A stretch of 64,000 nt of DNA, from the NCBI GenBank assembly GCA_020160935.1, contig JAIUPL010000011.1, forward strand, positions 1 through 64,000. Reading direction: 5' to 3'. A program made the translations under genes and the position numbers. Under the pieces are notes generated by a model. That model was not told where the DNA came from, ran no database searches, and saw only the letters and a program-made list of their open reading frames with translations. The DNA comes from Bacteroidota bacterium. GTDB lineage: Bacteria > Bacteroidota > Bacteroidia > Chitinophagales > Saprospiraceae. Below are positions 35,420 to 42,302 of the stretch, piece after piece; position 1 is the first letter of the stretch, and every line of letters begins with the position of its first letter.

Positions 35420-36120
35420 TAAAATTCAAACTTGTAGCCGATGCCTTTCATCGTCTTGATATATTCTTCTCCGAGTCGTTCGCGGAGTTTGCGGATATGA
35501 ACATCGATGGTGCGGTTGCCAACGATGACATCGGCGCCCCATATTTTGTCAAAAATTTCCTCGCGGGTAAACACACGACCGGGTTTGGAGGCCAGCAGCC
35601 ACAGTATTTCAAATTCCTTGCGAGGCAGTTCGATAGCCTGTTCGCCCCTGAAAACCAGCACTTTCTGTTTGTCGATCACCAGGTCGTGCACATGAATCGG
35701 TTCCTGGTCGTTGTCGCTGCTTCGATTAGCGCGGCGCAGCAGGGCCTGAATACGGCTGATGAGCACCCGTGGTTTGATGGGTTTGGTGATATAGTCGTCG
35801 CCGCCCACATCCAGGGCCGTAATTTGAGAAAAATCCTCGTCGCGGGCGGTGAGAAAAGCCACCGGTGTATCTGCAAACTCCTTGCGGCTGCGCAAGATCC
35901 GGCAGGTTTCCACGCCGTCGAGTTCGGGCATCATGATATCGAGGATGATCAGATGCGGTTTGGTTTTTTCTGCTACTTCGATGGCCTGTTTGCCGTCATT
36001 GGCGGTGAGCACGTCGAAGCCTTCCTTGCGCAGGTTGTACTGGAGGAATTCAAGGATATCCGGCTCGTCGTCGACGATGAGAATTTTCTTGGCAGCGGAT
36101 TCTCTCATATTGTTCTTCAT
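35419..36120 (-). CDS. Response regulator, OmpR/PhoB family
   Basis: 233 aa. The receiver domain (KKILIVDDEPDILEFL) has its phospho-acceptor Asp at 61 (LIILDIMMPE) and the conserved Lys in DDYITKPIKP. The winged-helix output domain covers ~135-232 (LPRKEFEILWLLASKPG, NRTIDVHIRKLRERLG, IKTMKGIGYKFE). It is the cognate regulator of the kinase that follows it. The predicted transcript start lies almost at the first ATG, so the second ATG at 36108 (MRESAAKKIL) may be the true start. Confidence 0.96.
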   Translation of the reverse strand: MKNNMRESAAKKILIVDDEPDILEFLQYNLRKEGFDVLTANDGKQAIEVAEKTKPHLIILDIMMPELDGVETCRILRSRKEFADTPVAFLTARDEDFSQITALDVGGDDYITKPIKPRVLISRIQALLRRANRSSDNDQEPIHVHDLVIDKQKVLVFRGEQAIELPRKEFEILWLLASKPGRVFTREEIFDKIWGADVIVGNRTIDVHIRKLRERLGEEYIKTMKGIGYKFEF

Positions 36121-36127
36121 ATTGCCG

Positions 36128-36135
36128 CAAAGGTA
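36128..36135 (-). promoter_or_regulatory. -7 promoter box of the two-component operon
   Basis: TACCTTTG on the minus strand, in the common context ACCTTTGCGGCAA. It is only about 8 bases from the annotated start, which suggests a leaderless message or initiation at 36108. Confidence 0.6.
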
Positions 36136-36209
36136 GAGTCCCTTCGAGGCAGCATGATTTTATGCATGGATTAAGTAATTGTAAAGTTTTTTTAATTAGG
36201 TCTTGGCAC

Positions 36210-37313
36210 TTACCAGCCGCAGAAAAGACGCCGCAAGGGTTCAAACCATGTGCTTCCCATACGCTCCTTGATGCGGTTAAAATCCTGACAGGCTTCCTCT
36301 TTTTTGTTCTGGTTCAAATAGGCATTGCCGCGGTAGTACAGAATTTCTGTGTTGTCGGGGTGCAGTTTGAGTGCTTCCGTCCATTTTGCAATGGCTGCAT
36401 CTTCCTGGTCTTTTTCCAGCAAGGCAGCGCCTTCGTCGGCCAATAGCATGGCCTGATCGAAGCGCTGGTTGGCGGCGGCACAACCGCGTTTGTCCGATTT
36501 GAAAAGTACACGCAGCGGCTGGGTCGTTGCCACAGGCCGGCTTTTGTACTGGCCTGGTGTCCACAGCCCGCTCGTCTGGTTGGCCAGTCGGATAGCCTGC
36601 CATTGAAAATCGTAACCTAACCCGCTGAAATCCAGTTGATTATCTACATGAGTAGAACCATCAGGGCGGATCAACAAACTCATTTCAATGATTCCGGTTT
36701 TGCAACTGTCGAGGTAGCGCTGCGGATAAGCCAGTTTATTGATCGTAAAATTTGTCAGCGAATCGATGCCATAACGAAATGCAGGGGCCACATCAAGCAC
36801 AGTATAGACGGTGTCGTTGTTTTCACTGATATAATAAGGCAGCGCTTCTTTCAGCCGGAATCGCAAGGGCAGCGACTGGCGCATCCGCACTGGTTTGCCC
36901 GCCATTTGGGCAGGTTGCCAGCGCAGGCCCGCTTCGTCGAATGCTTTGAGCACGCGAACGGCTTCGGCGCCGCAGCCACCTCCAATGTCTTTCAGCAAAA
37001 CGTAGTTGCTCATCCTTCCGCTGGGTTCCACTACAAATGAGGTGACCACCGTTCCCTGGATATTGCCGTCGGCGGCTTCAGCCGGATAGCGAATATTATT
37101 GGAAAGAATGCTCAACAATTGTGCTTCGGCGCAGCGACGAATGCTGTCGAGTGGCCAGGAAGTATGGCGTGCCGGATCGCAACTGGCCATGAGGGGATAT
37201 GCTGGCACATCCGTTATTTCATAAATAGTGGTGTCGGCAGGAGAGGCGGCGTTCTGAGCAGTAGCAATTGAACAGAAGCAGCATAGCAAGACAAAACAAA
37301 CGACCGGTTTCAT
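36210..37313 (-). CDS. Secreted protein with two TonB-C-like domains and a TPR tail
   Basis: 367 aa, signal peptide MKPVVCFVLLCCFCSIATAQ. Residues ~70-160 (NIRYPAEAADGNIQGTVVTSFVVEPSGRMSNYVLLKDIGGGCGAEAVRVLKAF) match a TonB C-terminal domain. A second, more divergent copy spans ~180-275 (GIIEMSLLIRPDGSTHV). Residues ~285-350 form TPR helices (AIAKWTEALKLHPDNTEILYYRGNAYLNQNKKEEACQDF). There is no N-terminal membrane anchor or Pro-rich linker as in true TonB, so it is probably a periplasmic TonB-C-domain protein rather than an energy transducer. Confidence 0.88.
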   Translation of the reverse strand: MKPVVCFVLLCCFCSIATAQNAASPADTTIYEITDVPAYPLMASCDPARHTSWPLDSIRRCAEAQLLSILSNNIRYPAEAADGNIQGTVVTSFVVEPSGRMSNYVLLKDIGGGCGAEAVRVLKAFDEAGLRWQPAQMAGKPVRMRQSLPLRFRLKEALPYYISENNDTVYTVLDVAPAFRYGIDSLTNFTINKLAYPQRYLDSCKTGIIEMSLLIRPDGSTHVDNQLDFSGLGYDFQWQAIRLANQTSGLWTPGQYKSRPVATTQPLRVLFKSDKRGCAAANQRFDQAMLLADEGAALLEKDQEDAAIAKWTEALKLHPDNTEILYYRGNAYLNQNKKEEACQDFNRIKERMGSTWFEPLRRLFCGW

Positions 37314-37411
37314 GTTTTAAAAAGCCCCAGGGGCAAAAGCAGTTCAGTGCAAACAAAAAAGAGGTTACAGATTTCATAGCATCTTTGGGCCATGCGCCCG
37401 CAGAATTGCTG

Positions 37412-37419
37412 CAAAGATA
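37412..37419 (-). promoter_or_regulatory. -7 promoter box for the TonB-C/TPR gene
   Basis: TATCTTTG on the minus strand, perfect TAnnTTTG followed by C, about 100 bases before the ATG at 37313. Confidence 0.55.
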
Positions 37420-37455
37420 TACACTTGCACCGGAGGTAGGTAATGGATAAAAACG

Positions 37456-37489
37456 CGGAAAGTCCTGCCGCTTCAGACAGGACTTTCCG
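37456..37489 (-). terminator. Terminator reading on the minus strand
   Basis: CGGAAAGTCCTG and CAGGACTTTCCG pair perfectly around a 10-base loop. On the minus strand the stem is followed by GCGTTTTTATCC. No recognised gene ends here, so it implies a minus-strand transcript coming from about 37500-37650. Confidence 0.75.
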
Positions 37490-37564
37490 TCATATAATCC
37501 TAGATGGATGTAATCGAATTAATGGTTTTCCAAGTGGCCTGTTCCATGGAGCCCGGCAATATTG

Positions 37565-37621
37565 TTAGCGTGTAACGCGTACGGTGCCGTTTTTGATTTT
37601 AATTGTAACAGGTTTTGGCAT
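37565..37621 (-). CDS. Candidate 18-residue peptide
   Basis: ATG at 37621 encodes MPKPVTIKIKNGTVRVTR, then stop. The alternating pattern VTIKI-KNGT-VRVTR would suit a beta-hairpin. A second tiny ORF (MEQATWKTINSITSI) follows at 37547-37500, and then the minus-strand terminator. No family is recognised. It could equally be part of a non-coding RNA. Confidence 0.25.
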   Translation of the reverse strand: MPKPVTIKIKNGTVRVTR

Positions 37622-38146
37622 AAGCAAAAAAAGAGGATGTGTGAAAGTATGATTAAGAATTGCTGAAACCGGGGCGCAATATCGGGTGTGTTTTTAAATA
37701 TCCGATCATTTTCAGGATGATTTTTTCAAACCCCCGAAAGAACACACCATTATGGTTCACTCTTTATTTGTCTGTTGCAAGCATGGGAAAAGGTGGATGA
37801 AGAAATGTGGCAATAGATGCCTCGAAACATCTTGGCGCGGCGGGGAACTATTCTCTTGAACAATTCCCCGCCGAAAATGCGCCTCGAAGTTGAAATCCCA
37901 TGAACATATCCAAAACACTAACCCGCTTCACTTTTGAAACGGTATTCCGTGTCTTTTATATGATACAAAAGTGCATCAGATTTGGCTTGTAAAAAATTAC
38001 ATTTTTGGTAGATTGTGAAATGTTTTTGGAAGGAAAATTTGAGGTTAAGTGAAAGTGTCTGGAGATATAAGTGTGAAAAATAGAAAGGAGAAGGTATAGT
38101 CTTTCTGCTTTGGCGGCAGGGCTGAAACACACCTTTTGTATTTTTA

Positions 38147-38301
38147 ATCAACCACGAAGGACACGAAGGGCACAAAGCGTAGCGTACACCTTCCTTATTC
38201 AAAGCGATTAAATATTCGTTGTTTTTGTCCATTTTTGAGAGGTGTGACCCGTAAAATGGTGTACGCTACGCTTTGTGTCCTTCGTGCTCTTCGTGGTTGA
38301 T
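38147..38301. repeat. Palindrome with ACCACGAAGGACACGAAG arms (P9)
   Basis: Arms 38147-38190 and 38258-38301 are 44-base reverse complements with about one mismatch. They combine the CACGAAGGACACGAAGG unit with GCGTAGCGTACACC. It sits in the large gene-poor gap between divergent genes. Confidence 0.92.
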
Positions 38302-38557
38302 AAAAAATAAAAGTTGTGTTTTCTGGAACTTGACAGCCTTGCCTTTGGACGTAACGGCAGAAGCCCTGGAAATGAACCGGTATATAGAAGTAAAAAGATC
38401 AATCAGGTAGATTTGTGAAATTTGTTCTCTGAAAAAAATCTCCTCCACTACATGAATTGAAAAAATATGACAAAGCGCTGGCTAGAGCAGTGTTCCTCTC
38501 CGCACGAACAATCCGCATTCTTTCCTATCTTCACCGCTGAAAATTGATACTTCAAAA

Positions 38558-39889
38558 ATGCAAAACCTTCTCATTATCGGCGCCGGGCGTTCGGCGACAG
38601 TATTGATCAATTACATTCTGGAGCAAGCCAGACAGCATAATTTCTTTGTTACTGTTGCGGATGCTGACCTGAGCCTGGCACAGCAAAAAGTACAAGGCCA
38701 TACCAACGGCCGCGCCATCTGGCTCGACGCATCCAAACCGACCGACCGAAAGGACATCATCAATCGCCACGACGTCATTGTGTCGTTGCTGCCACCCCAA
38801 ATGCACCTCGACGTAGCGCAGGATTGTATCGTACTGGGCAAACACATGGTGACGGCTTCCTACGTGAGCAAACAGGTGTTCCGACTCGGCGACGAAGCGC
38901 GCCAACGCGCCCTCGTATTCATGAACGAACTGGGCCTCGATCCCGGTATCGACCACATGAGCGCCATGCAACGCATCCACCAGATCAAGGCAAAAGGCGG
39001 CAAAATCACCGCATTTTATTCCTATACCGGCGGCCTGGTGGCTCCGGAAAGCGACAACAACCCCTGGCACTACAAATTCAGTTGGAACCCCCGGAATGTG
39101 GTGCTGGCCGGACAAGGTACCGCGCAGTTTCTGGAAGACAACAAACTGAAATACATCCCGTATCGCCGTTTGTTTCGCCAGTATCGCTTGGTGGATATTC
39201 CGAACATGGGCCAGTTTGAAGTGTATGCCAACCGCGACTCATTGTTGTACCGCGACGCTTATGGTTTGCAGGACATCAAAACCCTGTTCCGCGGCACTAT
39301 TCGCCACCGTGGTTTCTGTGATGCCTGGAATGCACTGGTGCGCATCGGCCTCACGGATGCAACTTTCCCCATCGTCGATTCGGACCAACTGACCTACCAC
39401 GACCTGATGGAGGCTTTCCTCGGTATCAGCCAACACACCGGCTCTGTGAAAGACCGCGTAGCGAAGATGATCGAAACGGAGCCCGACAGCGAGATCATGA
39501 AAAAACTGGAGTGGCTCGGACTGTTCAGCAAACGCCGTATCAAACTGAAAAATGCCACGCCTTCCCTTATCCTTGAAAACCTGCTGCTCGAAAAATGGGC
39601 ACTCGGCCCTCAGGAAAAGGACATGGTCATCATGCAGCACGTGTTCGAATATGAACTGAACCGCAAAAAGAAAAAACTCACCTCGACCCTTATCATGAAA
39701 GGGCATGATGGCTCGGATACTGCTATGTCGCGTCTGGTCGGCCTGCCCCTGGGTATTTTTGTGAAACTGCTTCTACTCGGGAAAATCAGCACCACGGGCG
39801 TCAATATCCCGACCATGCCGGAAGTGTACGAGCCAGTGATGCAGGAGTTGGAAGAGCATGGGGTACGGTTTATTGAGGAGGAAGAATGA
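38558..39889 (+). CDS. Saccharopine dehydrogenase family protein (LYS9-like)
   Basis: 443 aa, MQNLLIIGAGRSATVLINYIL: an N-terminal Rossmann fold with GxGxxxxxLI, then SLLPPQMHLDVAQDCIVLGKHMVTASYVS and NELGLDPGIDHMSAM, the hallmark of glutamate-forming saccharopine dehydrogenase. SYTGGLVAPESDNNPWHYKFSW is the substrate-domain signature. The family interconverts saccharopine with glutamate and aminoadipate semialdehyde in lysine metabolism, with NAD(P) as cofactor. It is cytosolic and monocistronic. A palindrome begins two bases after the stop codon. Confidence 0.92.
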   Translation: MQNLLIIGAGRSATVLINYILEQARQHNFFVTVADADLSLAQQKVQGHTNGRAIWLDASKPTDRKDIINRHDVIVSLLPPQMHLDVAQDCIVLGKHMVTASYVSKQVFRLGDEARQRALVFMNELGLDPGIDHMSAMQRIHQIKAKGGKITAFYSYTGGLVAPESDNNPWHYKFSWNPRNVVLAGQGTAQFLEDNKLKYIPYRRLFRQYRLVDIPNMGQFEVYANRDSLLYRDAYGLQDIKTLFRGTIRHRGFCDAWNALVRIGLTDATFPIVDSDQLTYHDLMEAFLGISQHTGSVKDRVAKMIETEPDSEIMKKLEWLGLFSKRRIKLKNATPSLILENLLLEKWALGPQEKDMVIMQHVFEYELNRKKKKLTSTLIMKGHDGSDTAMSRLVGLPLGIFVKLLLLGKISTTGVNIPTMPEVYEPVMQELEEHGVRFIEEEE

Positions 39890-39890
39890 A

Positions 39891-40035
39891 GTTGGTAGTC
39901 CTGAGTCGTAAGTCCTGAGTCCTGAGTCTGTAGAGTACACTTACTTATGTTTGGCATTCATTTTATTGATGCCAAACATAAGTAAGTGTACTCTACAGAC
40001 TCAGGACTCAGGACTTACGACTCAAGACTACCAAC
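39891..40035. repeat. Palindrome with CCTGAGTC arms and GTAGAGTACAC core (P10)
   Basis: Arms of about 66 bases (39891-39957 and 39970-40035), nearly perfect, from GTTGGTAGTCCTGAGTC units to TGTAGAGTACACTTAC and ATGTTTGGCAT. It shares GTAGAGT...ACTCTAC with the GAGAG-family elements. The right arm supplies the last eight codons and stop of the next minus-strand gene. Confidence 0.92.
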
Positions 40036-40559
40036 ATCAGTTCATCCAAAAACCCGTCCGCCCGCTTATCCACCGCAGCCTTGTCGGTTGGATTGCCTGC
40101 TTCATCGTACGAATCTTTCACTTTGGGTGTCGGGAACATGGCCGGCACCAGCAGCGCACGAATTTTAAACATTGTAAAACTCAGGGAAGTAATCACCTGT
40201 GTGCCGCCGAACACACCATCGGATACCGTTGCAATGGCTACCGGCTTGCGATGCCATTCTTCGTACAATACATCGATGGCATTTTTCAGGGCAGCCGGAT
40301 AGCCGCCGTTGTATTCGGGCGTAACAATAATGACGCCGTCGGCAGATTTGATTCGACTGGCGTATTCCAGCAAAGCCGCAGATGGTTCGGGCAAAAAACG
40401 CAGGCGCTCTTCAAATACCGGAAACTGATATTCTTTCAGATCGATCAGATCGACCGAGGCCAATTGGCGCTCTTCCATGCGTTTTTGCAGGTATAAAGCG
40501 ACGCGGTGGCTGGCACGGCCGGTGCGAACACTGGCGGATAGGATGGCGATGGTGGGCAT
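40008..40559 (-). CDS. NADPH-dependent FMN reductase
   Basis: 183 aa, MPTIAILSASVRTGRASHRVALYL, the flavodoxin-like phosphate-binding start (SxRxGR) of NAD(P)H-dependent FMN/quinone reductases. ADGVIIVTPEYNGGYPAALKNAIDVL is the family's flavin-binding TPEYNGG signature. It is cytosolic and probably dimeric. The final residues LVVLSRKS and the stop are encoded by the palindrome arm, so the C-terminus was likely set by insertion or growth of that element. Confidence 0.93.
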   Translation of the reverse strand: MPTIAILSASVRTGRASHRVALYLQKRMEERQLASVDLIDLKEYQFPVFEERLRFLPEPSAALLEYASRIKSADGVIIVTPEYNGGYPAALKNAIDVLYEEWHRKPVAIATVSDGVFGGTQVITSLSFTMFKIRALLVPAMFPTPKVKDSYDEAGNPTDKAAVDKRADGFLDELMLVVLSRKS

Positions 40560-40580
40560 GGGCTAATGTAGTGCTGAAAT

Positions 40581-41060
40581 TCAATGAGGAGCAATTGGAT
40601 CAGGGGAGAGGACATATTCTTTTGATTTCACCAAAAAACTCATGCCATAATTTTTTACGAATCTCTCCTTGATTTTTTGCAGTTCTACCGTTGTAAGTGG
40701 CACTTTATTACAAACAACAATCCCATGAATTGCTGACTGCTGCAATGGGATGCCTTTTTCTCGAACCTGGGCAATTGTATCCACGATTTGATTAAATCCA
40801 TCTTGAATATCCTGGCCTTTGAATTCAACGAAATAATTCTGTATTTTTTCCTGGTTACATTGTCTAAACCAATAATCACATTTTTGTCTTGTTTTATTGG
40901 TAATGAGACATCCATCTACATGTATCCGACAAAAAACATCCGAAGAACCTTGTTTAGGCAGGATTTTAAATTTTTTGTGGTCTTCTTCAACCTGAAGCGC
41001 ATTGTTTTGGATGCACTTATCAGCAGCATTAAATGCAACCCGAATTTCTTCACAGCACAT
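40581..41060 (-). CDS. PD-(D/E)XK nuclease-like partner of the AAA/ABC ATPase
   Basis: 159 aa from the ATG at 41060, four bases after the ATPase stop. An alternative ATG at 41105 would overlap the ATPase by 41 bases. The centre reads KCDYWFRQC...QNYFVEFKGQDIQDGFNQIVDTI: D62, then E79-x-K81 at the end of a strand, then Q91. That order and spacing match a PD-(D/E)XK catalytic core (D, ExK, Q). No recognised binding domain is attached. The base composition is visibly AT-rich against its neighbours, as is the ATPase gene. I infer a nuclease effector controlled by the ATPase. No named family is recognised. Confidence 0.6.
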   Translation of the reverse strand: MCCEEIRVAFNAADKCIQNNALQVEEDHKKFKILPKQGSSDVFCRIHVDGCLITNKTRQKCDYWFRQCNQEKIQNYFVEFKGQDIQDGFNQIVDTIAQVREKGIPLQQSAIHGIVVCNKVPLTTVELQKIKERFVKNYGMSFLVKSKEYVLSPDPIAPH

Positions 41061-41064
41061 ACCC

Positions 41065-42240
41065 TTAGTCCTGATTTTGGTACTTGAGAGTGAGTAATTT
41101 ATCAAAAACGGAACCTAATTCATTGGAAACATCATCCAAGGCATTGGCATCAATCACCTGAAACTCATCATCCATAATGGGTTTGGCCGTACCTCCTGCT
41201 ACATGATATGCCTTTACATCTTCGTACTTGATATGATATTGAGGAGGGATAATTCTGTTTACTTCTTCCGCTGATTCAGGATGCAGGTCTATTACGTTTT
41301 GTGCCTGAATGCAGTTATTGAGTGCAGTGAGAATGTATGGGCTATGGGTAGTGATAATCAATCTGTTATTTCCCTTCGTACATTTTTCAATGAGGTATTC
41401 GACCAATGCCTTTTGCGTGGTGGGGTAGAGGTTGAGTTCGGGTTCTTCGACGATGAAGAGATGATTAACATTTTCATTCACGGCTTCAACGATAATAGAT
41501 AATGGAACGATAGATTGAACTCCACTGGATGACTCAGTCAGATCAAGAAGTTTGCCATTTTCAAGCCTTATTTTGTCATCATGGCCGCCAAATATGTATT
41601 GCAAATTCATACCAGGAAGGTCAACCTGCCTTGCAATGTTCCGGCTTGATTGATATCTATCACCTAAGTCTTTGATGAAATTTGGTAGAGAAACTTCATG
41701 TTTAATAAGGTTAAAAAGAGATTGAACAAGAACTGAGACCAAATGTCTTTCTGTAGGAATATAAACAGGTTCTAAGAAAAAACTTTTGTTAAGCCTGCTT
41801 TTTACGGCTTCCAATCCTAGTGAAAACCGCTCTTGATTTGAACGGTATGATTCTTTTAAAAGATTGTCCCGTTCATTATTGCGAATATCTACCTCAATGT
41901 TGTGCAGTATAGAAAGGAGTTTATCCAAGTCTTTGTCTTTTACTTCTCTAAATCCTTCTTCTTTCTCAAAGCCAAAAATAAACTGATCGGTATAAAACAG
42001 GCCAATTGAATTTTTATTTAAGAAATTACTAATATTTAAATCTTGAAATCCCAAGGTTATCCAATTATAAATATGTCTTTTGTTCTGTGAAGCACGTGGG
42101 TTGCGAAGTAACAAAGCCAACTTCGCCAGCACACTTTTCCCGCTCGCCTGCTCACCGATGAACACCGTTATTTTGCCCAGTTCAACATCCGCTTCCCGGA
42201 TCGGGCCGAAATTTTTCACAATAAGCCTGTCCTTTCCCAT
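41065..42240 (-). CDS. AAA/ABC-type ATPase (OLD/AAA15-like), candidate defence ATPase
   Basis: 391 aa, MGKDRLIVKNFGPIREADVELGKITVFIGEQASGKSVLAKL: the SMC/OLD-like opening with Walker A (GEQASGKS, ~29-36). The ABC signature region is TESSSGVQSIVPL, Walker B is HLFIVEEPELNLYP, and the switch is TTHSPYIL. There is no coiled coil of SMC length, and no TOPRIM region is evident after the ATPase core, unlike OLD or GajA. The small downstream partner suggests a two-gene system of the AAA15-plus-effector kind. The promoter TATCTTTG is at 42258-42265. Confidence 0.88.
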   Translation of the reverse strand: MGKDRLIVKNFGPIREADVELGKITVFIGEQASGKSVLAKLALLLRNPRASQNKRHIYNWITLGFQDLNISNFLNKNSIGLFYTDQFIFGFEKEEGFREVKDKDLDKLLSILHNIEVDIRNNERDNLLKESYRSNQERFSLGLEAVKSRLNKSFFLEPVYIPTERHLVSVLVQSLFNLIKHEVSLPNFIKDLGDRYQSSRNIARQVDLPGMNLQYIFGGHDDKIRLENGKLLDLTESSSGVQSIVPLSIIVEAVNENVNHLFIVEEPELNLYPTTQKALVEYLIEKCTKGNNRLIITTHSPYILTALNNCIQAQNVIDLHPESAEEVNRIIPPQYHIKYEDVKAYHVAGGTAKPIMDDEFQVIDANALDDVSNELGSVFDKLLTLKYQNQD

Positions 42241-42257
42241 TGAAAATCAATTTTTTA

Positions 42258-42265
42258 CAAAGATA
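42258..42265 (-). promoter_or_regulatory. -7 promoter box of the ATPase/nuclease-like operon
   Basis: TATCTTTG on the minus strand, with a TTGTG about 19 bases upstream as a weak -33. It gives a leader of roughly 10 bases before the ATG at 42240. Confidence 0.6.
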
Positions 42266-42302
42266 AAGACTAAATGTGATTTTACACAAGGACTAGCGCC
42301 CC

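Larger units (their letters stand above)
37420..38557. other. Gene-poor 1.1 kb gap with a candidate small transcript and a palindrome
   Basis: There is no convincing long ORF. From left to right it holds a terminator with its T run on the minus strand (37456-37489), two tiny minus-strand ORFs (37500-37547 and 37565-37621), a 9-bp GC-rich hairpin (GGCGGGGAA / TTCCCCGCC, 37838-37871), an AT-rich stretch and the palindrome 38147-38301. The rest shows nothing I can name. A 104-codon minus frame at 37918-38232 crosses the palindrome arm and looks spurious. Confidence 0.6.

Noticed and set aside
37918-38232. 104-codon minus-strand reading frame
   Set aside because: It runs through a palindrome arm, has no recognisable motif, and its composition is non-coding.
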